The notes under the pieces: generated by a model | Database searches by the model: none | The model's input: only the letters and a program-made list of their open reading frames with translations | What the model was told of the DNA's origin: nothing | From: JAVXTH01 sp036641395 | GTDB taxonomy: Bacteria; Bacillota_I; Bacilli_A; Erysipelotrichales; Erysipelotrichaceae | Assembly (NCBI GenBank): GCA_036641395.1 | Contig: JAVWEY010000003.1 | Span: 1-64,000, forward strand | Direction: 5' to 3' | Length of the DNA stretch: 64,000 bases | Made by a program: the position numbers and the translations under genes | Shown here: in pieces, positions 8,577-17,694 of the stretch | Position numbering within the stretch: the first letter of the stretch is position 1 | Layout: every line of letters begins with the position of its first letter

Positions 8577-11177
8577 ATGAAAAATTCAAATGAAAAGAAA
8601 AATGAAGCAACTAAAAAACCTAAAGATAAACGAAAATTATTAAATAATATCGTTATTGTCTTTCTTTCAATTATCTTAATTGGTGGAGTTTGTGCTTTCT
8701 TCCTGTTAGGTAGCATTATTATTGATGCGGGTCATATCAGTGATAAAGAATTCAATTCAACGGATTCTATTCCACTCTATGATAATGAAGATAAAGTATT
8801 CACTTCTGTTGGAAAAGAGCAACGTGAAAGTATTGATTATGAAAAAGTTCCACAATCTGTAATTGATGCCTTTTTAGCAATTGAAGATTCACGTTTCTTC
8901 ATCCACAATGGATTTGATTTACCACGCTTTCTAATGTCGGCAGTATCCAACGTAGCGAGTGGTTCTTTAGCTCAAGGTGGTTCTACCCTAACCATGCAGA
9001 TGGTTGACAACATTCGCGTCGATCAATTGGCGCAAACAAATAATCCAATTGAAAAAATCAAACGAAAGATTCAAGAAATTTGGTTAAGTATGGATTCAGA
9101 AAGTCGTTTTACTAAAAAAGAAATATTTGAAAAATACTTAAATAAAATTAACTTTGGTGCTGCACGAGGAATTCAAAAAGCCGCAGCCTTCTATTTTGGT
9201 AAAGATGCTACTCAATTAACTTTATCAGAGTCCGCCTTCTTAGCCGGTGTTATTAATGCACCAGGTAGATATAATCCATACATTAGTCATGATAATTATG
9301 TACGTGGTGAACAACGTCGTAATGTTACCCTAGATTTAATGTATAAACATGGTTATATTAGTGAAGAGGAATGTAAATTAGAGAAATCAACGAAACTTGC
9401 CTTTTCTTTATCTGGTTTAAAACTATCTGAAACTGATTCTTGTCAAGCTTTCATTGATGCAGTGGCGCAAGAAGCGAAAGATCTTTATGATGTTGATATC
9501 TATAACGATGAAGTAGATGTTTATACAACGCTAGATGCTGGTGCTCAGCAGTTAAGTGATGAAATGTTGAATGGTGAAGGAGTAAGATACCCTGATGATC
9601 CACTCTTCCAAACTGGTTTTAACTTAATGAACAATCAAACGGGTGAAATTTTAGCCGTTGGTGGAGGACGCGGTTATACAGGTGATGACAATGCTCGTCA
9701 CAATCGTGCCTACGAATACAAACAAACTGGTTCTAGTATAAAACCTATCTTAGATTATGCTCCAGCTTTTGATAAACTTGGCTGGGCAACCTCCCATACA
9801 TTACGTGATGTTCCAATTACCTATTCAGGAATGAGTAACTTTGTAATTGGTAATGCAAGTGGCCATTATCAAGGTGATGTCTTATTAAATGAAGCAGTTG
9901 CACGTTCCTTAAATACAACCGCAATTACCGCCCTTGGTGAATTAACCGCACTAGATAATGGAATCAGAGATTCGGTAGCTATGTTGAATAAATTAGGCTT
10001 CCGTGATATTAGTAAAAATCCTCCCGGTGATATTCAAGAAAAGAACTTCTCATTAGGTTATGGTATTGGTGGTTCCGATATGGTTGCCACTCCAACTCAA
10101 ATGGCTGGTGCTTTCTCAATCTTTGCCAATCAAGGTAAATACATACCACCACATACAATTCGAAAAATTATCTATAAAGATTCTAAAAAAGAACCAATTA
10201 TTGCGAAATTCGAACCGATTCAAGTAATATCTGAAGAATCTGCTTATATGATGTCAACTCTCTTACTAGATGCTGTATCGAGTAAATGGGCTAACTTATT
10301 ACAGATCCTACAAAGTCCTTTCCCAGTATACGCAAAGAGTGGTACATCCGATTGGGGCGATGTTGGACTTAAATATGGAATTGAAAAAGCAGCGATGCGT
10401 GATAAATGGATTGTTGCCTATACTAGTACATGTACCGTAGCTACATGGGCCGGTTATGATTATGATGCATCCATCTATGGACCAAATACTTATGTCAACA
10501 ATTACAAGATGAATGTCAATGTACCTGGTCAAATCAATAAAAAATTATTAAATTACATTAATACAAAATATCCTGCATCTGCTTTAAAACAACCAGCAGG
10601 AGTAACTAGTATCACCCATGTTAAAGGTAAATTCCCATATGCTACACCACCTGAGGGCACTCCTAGTGATATGATTACAACTGGCTTAATTAAAACTAAG
10701 TTTGCGAAACTTGAATCCTTATCACCAGATCCTTTAGATAAATTATCTGCTTTCACCGCTACTTTTAAAGATGAAAAGAGCGATAATATGGTCTTAACCT
10801 TTACCCCTTATCCTAATGCTGAAAGATTAAAACCAGCTTCTCATACACAAAGCATTAAAGGTAGTGGAGGAACAATTACTGGTAATGTCTATTACGATCC
10901 AGCCTTCTTATATGGTGAAGTCGTTTATAAGGCTCGAGTAAGTGTTGATGGAAAAGAGATTGGAAACTATACATTATCATCTGATAAAGCGGAACAAATC
11001 ATTCCAATTGATTATGGAAAAACAGCTGAGATTTGTGGTTATTACGCTTATAAGAATACAAATGTAAATAAGAGTAATGAAATATGTAATAGCGTTACTC
11101 GTGGTTCTAAACCAGATAATGATGAAGATAAACCTACGCCAGAAACACCAGTTACACCACCAAACAAAAAGGATTAA
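8577..11177 (+). CDS. ponA: Class A penicillin-binding protein 1 (transglycosylase/transpeptidase)
   Basis: About 866 residues, a bifunctional peptidoglycan synthase. Parts: a short Lys-rich cytosolic tail, one membrane helix (about residues 20-45), a GT51 glycosyltransferase domain with IEDSRFFIHNGFD and GGSTLTMQMVDN (about 95-140), and a transpeptidase domain with SSIK (active Ser near residue 386), SLN (near 444) and KSGT (near 587), ending in a Pro-rich tail. The start at 8577 is preferred because the GGAG motif is only 2 bases before the ATG at 8568. It follows recU by about 45 bases and ends in a terminator shared with nth. Confidence 0.95.
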   Translation: MKNSNEKKNEATKKPKDKRKLLNNIVIVFLSIILIGGVCAFFLLGSIIIDAGHISDKEFNSTDSIPLYDNEDKVFTSVGKEQRESIDYEKVPQSVIDAFLAIEDSRFFIHNGFDLPRFLMSAVSNVASGSLAQGGSTLTMQMVDNIRVDQLAQTNNPIEKIKRKIQEIWLSMDSESRFTKKEIFEKYLNKINFGAARGIQKAAAFYFGKDATQLTLSESAFLAGVINAPGRYNPYISHDNYVRGEQRRNVTLDLMYKHGYISEEECKLEKSTKLAFSLSGLKLSETDSCQAFIDAVAQEAKDLYDVDIYNDEVDVYTTLDAGAQQLSDEMLNGEGVRYPDDPLFQTGFNLMNNQTGEILAVGGGRGYTGDDNARHNRAYEYKQTGSSIKPILDYAPAFDKLGWATSHTLRDVPITYSGMSNFVIGNASGHYQGDVLLNEAVARSLNTTAITALGELTALDNGIRDSVAMLNKLGFRDISKNPPGDIQEKNFSLGYGIGGSDMVATPTQMAGAFSIFANQGKYIPPHTIRKIIYKDSKKEPIIAKFEPIQVISEESAYMMSTLLLDAVSSKWANLLQILQSPFPVYAKSGTSDWGDVGLKYGIEKAAMRDKWIVAYTSTCTVATWAGYDYDASIYGPNTYVNNYKMNVNVPGQINKKLLNYINTKYPASALKQPAGVTSITHVKGKFPYATPPEGTPSDMITTGLIKTKFAKLESLSPDPLDKLSAFTATFKDEKSDNMVLTFTPYPNAERLKPASHTQSIKGSGGTITGNVYYDPAFLYGEVVYKARVSVDGKEIGNYTLSSDKAEQIIPIDYGKTAEICGYYAYKNTNVNKSNEICNSVTRGSKPDNDEDKPTPETPVTPPNKKD

Positions 11178-11226
11178 ACTAAAAAGAAGCAATTGAGTTT
11201 ATGACTCTACTTGCTTCTTTTTTTGT
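11178..11226. terminator. Bidirectional terminator between ponA and nth
   Basis: AAGAAGCAA and TTGCTTCTT form a stem separated by a 17-base loop, with an A-run on the left and a T-run on the right, so it can stop both convergent genes. The nth stop codon (11199-11201) lies in the loop. Confidence 0.8.
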
Positions 11227-11858
11227 TTTCGATATGCTTCTAATTTATCTTTCTTACAAAATGACTGAAATAAACAATCAGAACATATTGGATTACGTGC
11301 CATGCACTGATATCTACCAAAGAATATAAATAAGTGATGAGCTTGATTCCAACGTTCTCGCTTTATCTTAGCGCAGCATTTCTTTTCTACGGTTTCTACA
11401 CTATCTTGTACTTTCGCAAGCCCTAGCCGCTTTGAAATGCGTTCTACATGGGTATCTACCGCAAAGGCAGGTATATCAAAGCTTACACTACGTACAACAT
11501 TCGCCGTTTTTCTTCCAACGCCTGCAAGACTTGTCAATTCATCCATATCACTAGGTACTTCTCCATCAAAATTATCGACAAGTGATTTTGCCAATGAATG
11601 GATCATTCTTGCTTTATTATGATATAAACCAATTCTTTTTAAGTAAGGTTCAATCTCCCCTACTGAGCCACTTGACAATGCAAGCGGTGTAGGAAAACGA
11701 GTAAATAATGCTGGTGTTATTTTATTGACTGCCTCATCCGTTGTTTGTGCTGATAAGACAACTGCAACGATTAATTCAAACGCATTTTGATGATTTAAAG
11801 CACAATGAGCATCAGGAAATAAGACTTCTAAATGATCAAGAATTTCATCACTTGTCAT
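11199..11858 (-). CDS. nth: Endonuclease III
   Basis: 219 residues. A DNA glycosylase/AP lyase removing oxidised pyrimidines. The helix-hairpin-helix LTSLAGVGRKTANVV near residue 107 carries the catalytic lysine, followed by the conserved aspartate in FAVDTHVERI. The four-cysteine iron-sulfur motif C-x6-C-x2-C-x5-C is complete near the C-terminus. It overlaps the dnaD stop by one base, keeping the dnaD-nth order of B. subtilis. Confidence 0.96.
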   Translation of the reverse strand: MTSDEILDHLEVLFPDAHCALNHQNAFELIVAVVLSAQTTDEAVNKITPALFTRFPTPLALSSGSVGEIEPYLKRIGLYHNKARMIHSLAKSLVDNFDGEVPSDMDELTSLAGVGRKTANVVRSVSFDIPAFAVDTHVERISKRLGLAKVQDSVETVEKKCCAKIKRERWNQAHHLFIFFGRYQCMARNPICSDCLFQSFCKKDKLEAYRKQKKKQVES

Positions 11859-12394
11859 TATCGTTCTCCTTTTTCGATTTGCTCCACACTCAATTTTTTA
11901 GTTTTCCAATCACTTAAGATTCGTTCAATATAATCAAAGTGCTTTTTATTGTAAATTACTGCCTCTCTTAAAGCATAAATAATTAGTTTTTGCTCATAGG
12001 TACTTGTCCAATCAGATAAACATTCCAATTCTTTTTGAGTTAAAGGACGACCAAATTCATTTTCAAATAAATTGAAAAGTGATTCATCAAAAGCTGTCTT
12101 AGTTTTGCTTTCACTAGTGAAAATACCATCGATATTAAATACTATCTTTCCACTCTCATATAGAACTTGTAAGTATCCTCTAGTTGTAAGGGTTGAAAGC
12201 AATTCATCAATTTCATCATTATTCTTTTTTAATTTTTTAGCAAGCGTTACATGATCAATATTAATCTTCTGTTCATTAAAATAGTCAATCAACATGATTG
12301 TCATTGCTTCTTCTCCATTTACGGCAATATCTTCTAATCTCTCCATGATATAAGAACGCCGATTAATATAAGATTCATTCCACCAATTACTCAT
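11858..12394 (-). CDS. dnaD: DnaD-family replication initiation protein
   Basis: 178 residues: an N-terminal winged helix (about 25-90) and a C-terminal DnaD/DnaB2 domain (about 100-170, with LTQKELECLSDW). DnaD helps DnaA and DnaB load the helicase at oriC and at restart sites. It is shorter than B. subtilis DnaD (about 230), mainly at the tail. It sits between tseB and nth with one-base overlaps on both sides. Confidence 0.85.
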   Translation of the reverse strand: MSNWWNESYINRRSYIMERLEDIAVNGEEAMTIMLIDYFNEQKINIDHVTLAKKLKKNNDEIDELLSTLTTRGYLQVLYESGKIVFNIDGIFTSESKTKTAFDESLFNLFENEFGRPLTQKELECLSDWTSTYEQKLIIYALREAVIYNKKHFDYIERILSDWKTKKLSVEQIEKGER

Positions 12395-12846
12395 TATAAG
12401 CCCTCCCGATAAAATACTTTCGTAAGTTTATCATAATCTAAATATAATTCACGATTATCTTCCTTTATAACATAGACACCATTCTTTTTCCCATAACCTA
12501 ATGTAAGTTTTGGTTTACTAAACTTATAATCATTTATCGCAATCGATAAAGCTTTTTCTTCATCATAAGTAGAATCTTTACGTTTCATGATTGGATCCCC
12601 ATTCTCATCAAACCACATAATCTGTTGTTTATACTTTCCTACATAAGTAACATAGGCAAAGGCATGGCGGTTAAGAGCATTAATTCCTTTATAACTGGTT
12701 TCAATCTTATCCATCACAACCATTATATTATGATTATATTTTTGATTTGGGCCACTTATAAAAATCGAAATATTAATATAAATAACAAGTAATAAAATTA
12801 GTATTAATAAGAATGACTTACCGATATTATTAAAATTAAATTTCAT
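12394..12846 (-). CDS. tseB: TseB/YpmB-like membrane protein (DUF5590)
   Basis: 150 residues from the ATG at 12846, which has GGAG eight bases upstream. One N-terminal membrane helix (about 10-30) is followed by an extracellular cystatin/PepSY-like domain. B. subtilis TseB (YpmB) helps PBP2A in cell elongation. Sequence similarity is modest; position directly upstream of dnaD-nth, as in B. subtilis, supports the call. The DNA-end genes ponA and recU are nearby but on the other strand. Confidence 0.75.
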   Translation of the reverse strand: MKFNFNNIGKSFLLILILLLVIYINISIFISGPNQKYNHNIMVVMDKIETSYKGINALNRHAFAYVTYVGKYKQQIMWFDENGDPIMKRKDSTYDEEKALSIAINDYKFSKPKLTLGYGKKNGVYVIKEDNRELYLDYDKLTKVFYREGL

Positions 12847-12899
12847 TATTATCACTCCAATCTTTCCTATATTATACACTAATTTATAATTTTTCTAAA

Positions 12900-13577
12900 C
12901 TAAAGAACCTCAACAATTTTGGCAGTAAACAGTGCAGAGCGTTTACTTGCAAGGGATGCATAAGTTAAAAAATCCATTTGAGATGCCTCTTTATGAGCAA
13001 TATCTGATAAAGAGCGAATTACAATAAATGGTATTTTAAAATGATTACATACCTGCCCTATAGCACCTGCTTCCATTTCCGCACAAATTACATTTGGAAA
13101 ATAATGTAAGATTTCATCAATCTTTGCATTTTCACTAACAAAAGCATCTCCACTTGCGATACCACCTACAAATAAGTTACAAGCTTCATCACTCAAAACA
13201 TTTTTAACTTTATTTAATAGATTTTGATCAATCGAAAAGATTTTTCCACGTCCTGCTTCTCCATCAATTGGGGTAGTATCATAGTCATATTGAACAACTT
13301 GGTCGCTGATAACCAAATCCAATACTTCCTGTTCCATGCATAAACCACCTGCTGTCCCAATATTAATAATTTGACTTATATCATAGCGATCTAATAATAT
13401 CGTGGTCGACATCGTCGCATTAACCTTACCCACACCACTCAACATTAAAACAACTTGTTGCTTATTTAAAGTGCCTTCATAAAAACTTAATTCGTGAATT
13501 TCTGTTTTTTTAATATCCTGCATAAGTTTTAATAACTCATCACATTCAATTTGCATTGCCGCAATAATTCCAATCAT
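12900..13577 (-). CDS. mtnN: 5'-methylthioadenosine/S-adenosylhomocysteine nucleosidase
   Basis: 225 residues. Cleaves MTA and SAH to adenine and a ribosyl thioether, in methionine salvage and methyl-cycle clean-up. IGIIAAMQIECDEL at the start, the GTAGGL loop near residue 77, ICAEMEAGAIGQVC near 168 and RSLSDIA near 190 (catalytic Asp) are typical. Its start overlaps the methyltransferase stop by 4 bases (ATGA), so it ends the yqe block. Confidence 0.95.
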   Translation of the reverse strand: MIGIIAAMQIECDELLKLMQDIKKTEIHELSFYEGTLNKQQVVLMLSGVGKVNATMSTTILLDRYDISQIINIGTAGGLCMEQEVLDLVISDQVVQYDYDTTPIDGEAGRGKIFSIDQNLLNKVKNVLSDEACNLFVGGIASGDAFVSENAKIDEILHYFPNVICAEMEAGAIGQVCNHFKIPFIVIRSLSDIAHKEASQMDFLTYASLASKRSALFTAKIVEVL

Positions 13578-14284
13578 CGTTCCATCTCCTTTTTCGCTAC
13601 AAAGAATATTTTTTCTCCTGATTGAATTCCTGCTTGAATAAAATCAGTATAGATTTCTACTTTAAAACCAATGTTAACTAATTGTTGATAAATCCATGTT
13701 GGATTATAAACTCTTTGGATATGCTGTTCCATTTGCCGATGAGCATTGGCATCAAAAAATATAAAATTTTGATACAACAAATCATCATCACTTAAAATAC
13801 TCCACTCATATTGTAAATCATTGAGGGTTCCTTCTTCATAAAATTCATCTTTAAATTCATCGATTCGATCAAGAGAATGGATATCAAATAAAAATGTACC
13901 AGAATTATTTAAAGCCTTATATACCGCTTGAAATAAATGAAGTACTAGGTTATCATCAATTAAGTAGTTTAAACTATCACAATAACAAGTTATCGTATCA
14001 TAATTTTTAAGAAAACATGGTTTACTCATATCCATAACAAAAAAATGAATTGCTTCACTTCCCATTTTTGATTGCGCATGCTTCAACATTGCTTCACTCA
14101 AATCACAAGCATCTACTTTAAATCCACATTTTGTAAGAGCAATCGCAATATCTCCACTCCCACATGCCATATCTAATATATTATTTCCTTGTTGATGATG
14201 AATGGTAAAGTCTACCCACTGCTTCGTTGCCGCTTCATTTCCAACTAAAGCATCATAGAACTTTGCTAAAGAAGAATAAATCAT
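13574..14284 (-). CDS. SAM-dependent methyltransferase (YqeM-like)
   Basis: 236 residues with a class I Rossmann methyltransferase fold: motif I NILDMACGSGDIAIAL near residue 34, the acidic loop VDACDLSEAM near 56 and DMSKPCF/YDTITCYCDSLNYL near 90-105. The substrate is unknown. Position directly after rsfS matches yqeM of B. subtilis. ATGA overlaps link it to rsfS upstream and mtnN downstream. Confidence 0.85.
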   Translation of the reverse strand: MIYSSLAKFYDALVGNEAATKQWVDFTIHHQQGNNILDMACGSGDIAIALTKCGFKVDACDLSEAMLKHAQSKMGSEAIHFFVMDMSKPCFLKNYDTITCYCDSLNYLIDDNLVLHLFQAVYKALNNSGTFLFDIHSLDRIDEFKDEFYEEGTLNDLQYEWSILSDDDLLYQNFIFFDANAHRQMEQHIQRVYNPTWIYQQLVNIGFKVEIYTDFIQAGIQSGEKIFFVAKKEMER

Positions 14285-14619
14285 TCACTTAAATCCATTT
14301 GCTTAACATCAGCATAAAGTTTCTCTAATTTATAAAGGGAGCGTTCTTCTTCTTGAAAGACATGGATAATGATGTTATTTAAGTCAACTAAAATCCATGG
14401 ACTTCCTTGATTTCCTTCGATTCCTCTAACTTCTAATCCAATCTCTTTTGCCGTTTTCGCAACATGATTTGCAATTGCATTTACTTGGGTAGTGTTACTT
14501 GCGGAAGTAATAAAAACATAATCAACAAAAGGGTTATGATTTCTAAAATCATATAAAAGAATATGTTCCCCTTTTTTCTCATCAATTGATTGTTCAATCC
14601 GTTTTAATTTTTCAATCAT
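14281..14619 (-). CDS. rsfS: Ribosome silencing factor RsfS
   Basis: 112 residues. Binds ribosomal protein L14 (uL14) and blocks subunit joining when nutrients are low. The family core YVFITSASNTTQVNAIAN (about 35-53), GNQGSPWILVDLNNIIIHVF (about 74-93) and EERSLYKLEKLY are present. It lies between nadD-yqeK and yqeM as in B. subtilis (yqeL). Confidence 0.95.
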   Translation of the reverse strand: MIEKLKRIEQSIDEKKGEHILLYDFRNHNPFVDYVFITSASNTTQVNAIANHVAKTAKEIGLEVRGIEGNQGSPWILVDLNNIIIHVFQEEERSLYKLEKLYADVKQMDLSE

Positions 14620-14623
14620 TCTA

Positions 14624-15643
14624 CTACTTCCCTTCTTTTCTTAAATAAACATGTTGTTGGGCCAATACTTCATCATATCCTGCTCTTAGATTTCTTTTTG
14701 TTAAAGCAATCGAAGCACTTGAATCATAGCCTCGGCTTGGATCGAGTTTATCTGCAATAAATAAAATCATCGCTAATTTTTGTTTTGTTGAACCGATTAC
14801 ATGATGGGCTATTGCATATAATATTTCTTGATCTTCAACACCATAAAAACGTTTTACATAATGATAAGCTAAATCTCCATGCCATATGGCAATTGGTGTA
14901 TCCATTTTATGAGGTGCCCAGCATTTCATAAATCGCTCACTTTTCGCTTTTGGCCATTCTTTACAAACATCATGAAGAATCCCTGCTGCATAAGCCTTTT
15001 TCACATCCACATGATGTGCATGCGCTAGTTCAACACATAACTTTGCCACACTAACACTATGAAGATAGCGTTTCTCACTCATTGAACTTTCAACCATTGT
15101 ATTAAAATATAAATAGTTATTCCCAATATAACGCCGAACACTATGAGGTAAAACACTTAAATCTCCAAGTCTTACCTGACTTGAACTAATATTAATTTCT
15201 TTCATTTTAAGTTGAATTAAATTTTGATTACTTTCAAATTCAATTTTATTTCGAGGATAAACATAAAAATGTATCAATTGATATAATTCATCAATCTTTT
15301 TCCATTTTGATAATTGTCTAGCTTGATCACTTCCAATTAACCATGAAAAAGTATCCTTTGGATAACTCTTTTGTAATTGTTTTACAGTATCAATCGTATA
15401 GGAACAACCCTTTCGATTTGCTTCTAATACACAACATTTCATTTTATGATAAGGTTTAATTGCCATTTTAATCATATGAACTCGATGTTGAAATGGAGTT
15501 AATTCTCTCTCCTTTAAAGGCGTAATAAAAGTAGGCATGAACCATACTTCATCCCCTAAATGATGTTTAAGCGCTTCATTTGCGATTTGAATATGACCCT
15601 TATGAATTGGGTCAAAACTTCCACCAAGGATTAGAATATGCAT
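14624..15643 (-). CDS. nadD: NadD-YqeK fusion: nicotinate-nucleotide adenylyltransferase plus HD hydrolase
   Basis: 339 residues holding two enzymes that are separate genes in B. subtilis. Residues 1-185 are NadD (GGSFDPIHKGHIQIA at the start, ISSSQVR near 152), which adenylates nicotinate mononucleotide in NAD synthesis. Residues about 190-339 are a YqeK-type HD domain (HSVSVAKLC, GILHDVCKEWP, IWHGDLAYHYV, AIAHHVIGS), a family known to hydrolyse diadenosine tetraphosphate symmetrically. The join is in one open frame with no sign of error. It stands between yhbY and rsfS exactly where the two separate genes lie in Bacillus. Confidence 0.93.
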   Translation of the reverse strand: MHILILGGSFDPIHKGHIQIANEALKHHLGDEVWFMPTFITPLKERELTPFQHRVHMIKMAIKPYHKMKCCVLEANRKGCSYTIDTVKQLQKSYPKDTFSWLIGSDQARQLSKWKKIDELYQLIHFYVYPRNKIEFESNQNLIQLKMKEINISSSQVRLGDLSVLPHSVRRYIGNNYLYFNTMVESSMSEKRYLHSVSVAKLCVELAHAHHVDVKKAYAAGILHDVCKEWPKAKSERFMKCWAPHKMDTPIAIWHGDLAYHYVKRFYGVEDQEILYAIAHHVIGSTKQKLAMILFIADKLDPSRGYDSSASIALTKRNLRAGYDEVLAQQHVYLRKEGK

Positions 15644-15645
15644 TT

Positions 15646-15930
15646 CTACATCTCCAGTTTATTCTTCTTACTGCGACGGTATAGAACACATGTTCTACCA
15701 ATTATTTGAATAATTTCACTATGAGTTTTACTAGCAAGATCATAAGCCGCTTCATGAACATTGATCGGACATGTTTTTAATAAGGATATTTTTAATAATT
15801 CGTGAGCTTCTAAAGAATCATTAATTGTTTTAACTAAATTATCGCTCATTCCTTCTTTTCCCATTTGAAATAAAGCACTTTTACCATGAGCAATCGCTCT
15901 TAATTGTTTCTTCTTTTTCGTATCTAACAT
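15646..15930 (-). CDS. yhbY: YhbY-family RNA-binding protein
   Basis: 94 residues, a single CRM-type domain with GKSALFQMGKEGMSDNLVKTI and the conserved LKISLLK segment. YhbY binds pre-50S particles; the Bacillus homologue is yqeI. It starts at the yqeH stop with a one-base overlap and precedes nadD-yqeK. Confidence 0.93.
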   Translation of the reverse strand: MLDTKKKKQLRAIAHGKSALFQMGKEGMSDNLVKTINDSLEAHELLKISLLKTCPINVHEAAYDLASKTHSEIIQIIGRTCVLYRRSKKNKLEM

Positions 15931-17018
15931 TAAATCATCGCCTTTCGAAATGTTACATTAACATTATTTGGAACATATACTCGAATCTTTTCCACATCAC
16001 CATGAATGCAAAACCATCCAAGGCCATGGATTACCACATCAATTTTCTCTTCAAACTTCGTGCTTTCAAAGCATTTCATTTGGCTGAAGTCATCGCCTAT
16101 ACTTGGCTTTAAAATTCCACCCATATGCTTAACCCATAATTCATCCCCGTTTACTTGCTTTCCACGATGAATTAATAAGCTTTGTGCAAAATAACAAACA
16201 CAACTTACATTTTCACAATCAAACAAATCTAAACGTGCTAAACCACCAATTGCAATACTTTGATCAAGTCGCAATTGATAAGTACGTGCTTTTAGAGCAC
16301 GATCAGGAATGACTTGTTTTAATAATTCATCATCTATGTAAGATAAAATTGAATCATTACGAGCAATACCTGGAGTATCGTATATCGTATATCCTTCAAA
16401 TGACATTGGTAGAAAATCAAGAGTAGTGCCTGGATGACGAGATGTTGTTAAGGTACTTAAACTAGCTCCAAATAAAGCGTTTAATAATGTACTTTTACCA
16501 GCATTTGCCATTCCCATCACTAAAACATCACGATCACAGCGATACATCGTAATCGCTTTTTTAACTTCTTCTATTGATTCATTATCCTTTGAAAAAGCGC
16601 CTTTCGCAAGATCATTACAAATTACAATTCCTTGTACCTGTAAGCCTTCAGCCTTTAATCTTTGTAAGATAAATTGAGATAATTTTTCATTCCCAATTGT
16701 ATCTGGTAATAAATCTCGTTTTGTCGCAATCATAATAATATCTTTTCCAAACAAATGGCGATTTAAACCTTTTAATAAACTTGCTTCAAAATCAAATAAA
16801 TCAACAACCCATAAAATTAAGGCATCAATCTTTGCAATTCTATTTAATACTTCATCTCCATCAATACCTTGCTTCATTGATATCATCACATCATCATAAT
16901 GGGTAATTCTAAAACAACGTTTACAATAATCTTTCTCCATATTTGGTGTATATCCGATTTGATTGATATTTGTATCTTGTAACAACACTCCGCATCCAAT
17001 ACAGCGTTTACTCATCAA
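15930..17018 (-). CDS. yqeH: Ribosome biogenesis GTPase YqeH
   Basis: 362 residues. An N-terminal zinc finger (C-x2-C ... C-x2-C, residues about 5-36) precedes a circularly permuted GTPase domain: NKRD-like ATKRDLLP near 110 comes before the P-loop GMANAGKSTLLNAL near 168 and DTPGIAR near 214. YqeH is needed for assembly of the 30S subunit. The gene overlaps yqeG by 11 bases. Confidence 0.95.
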   Translation of the reverse strand: MMSKRCIGCGVLLQDTNINQIGYTPNMEKDYCKRCFRITHYDDVMISMKQGIDGDEVLNRIAKIDALILWVVDLFDFEASLLKGLNRHLFGKDIIMIATKRDLLPDTIGNEKLSQFILQRLKAEGLQVQGIVICNDLAKGAFSKDNESIEEVKKAITMYRCDRDVLVMGMANAGKSTLLNALFGASLSTLTTSRHPGTTLDFLPMSFEGYTIYDTPGIARNDSILSYIDDELLKQVIPDRALKARTYQLRLDQSIAIGGLARLDLFDCENVSCVCYFAQSLLIHRGKQVNGDELWVKHMGGILKPSIGDDFSQMKCFESTKFEEKIDVVIHGLGWFCIHGDVEKIRVYVPNNVNVTFRKAMI

Positions 17019-17532
17019 ATTCTCCTCTCACTAACAGTTTCTTTTTTGCTAGTAAATAATAAATTATATTCTCAAAGATACGATTAATCTTCGTAAAGTT
17101 CATATCCCTTAAAACAACTGGATTACTTAAAATTGTATAAAACTTCATTCTTTTTGCACCGAATATATCGGTTAATAACTGATCTCCTAATACCGCAATT
17201 TCACTTTTCTTAAAATTATAATCTTTACAACATTTTTTATATGTTTTCTTTAATGGTTTAAGCGCAAAAGCATAATAAGGGACTTGTAATGGTGCGGCAA
17301 AGGTTTTAACCCGTTCCTCTATATTATTTGATATTAAGACTACTTTAATACCACCATCTTTTAAACTTTGAATGAAACTTACTACTTCATCACTTGGTAA
17401 GGGATGATCATGTGCTACTAGCGTATTATCAATATCACAGATTAATAATTTAATTCCTTGTTCCTGTAATTTCGTTATCTTTAAACTATGAAAAGATTCA
17501 ATATAATAATCTGGACTAAATAACGATAGCAT
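17008..17532 (-). CDS. yqeG: YqeG-family HAD phosphatase
   Basis: 174 residues, HAD superfamily IIIA. The nucleophile motif DIDNTLVAHD lies near residue 32, SNN near 62 and GDQLLTDIFGA near 116. The substrate is not known. First gene of the conserved yqeG-yqeH-yhbY-nadD/yqeK-rsfS-yqeM block; a good SD (AGGAGGAAA) precedes the ATG. Confidence 0.93.
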   Translation of the reverse strand: MLSLFSPDYYIESFHSLKITKLQEQGIKLLICDIDNTLVAHDHPLPSDEVVSFIQSLKDGGIKVVLISNNIEERVKTFAAPLQVPYYAFALKPLKKTYKKCCKDYNFKKSEIAVLGDQLLTDIFGAKRMKFYTILSNPVVLRDMNFTKINRIFENIIYYLLAKKKLLVRGEFDE

Positions 17533-17694
17533 AAGTTTCCTCCTTTGAAAGACCCTTTATATATTACCATGATTACCTCAATAATTATAGATAAACTGCA
17601 TTGAGAGAAACACTTTTTTTATTAAATTTAAAAGAATCCTTACTAAATTCGTATTATTATTCAATATTATACATAGATTAGATTAGGTGAGAAA

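Noticed and set aside
11569..11577. TTGTCGAT inside nth, similar to a 0A box
   Set aside because: Lies within a coding region of a housekeeping gene and has one mismatch; probably chance.
17651..17679. Sigma-E-like pattern GTATTATT-N13-CATAGATT before sigK
   Set aside because: The predicted start would fall inside the ribosome-binding site, leaving no leader; the A/T-rich sequence makes the match weak.
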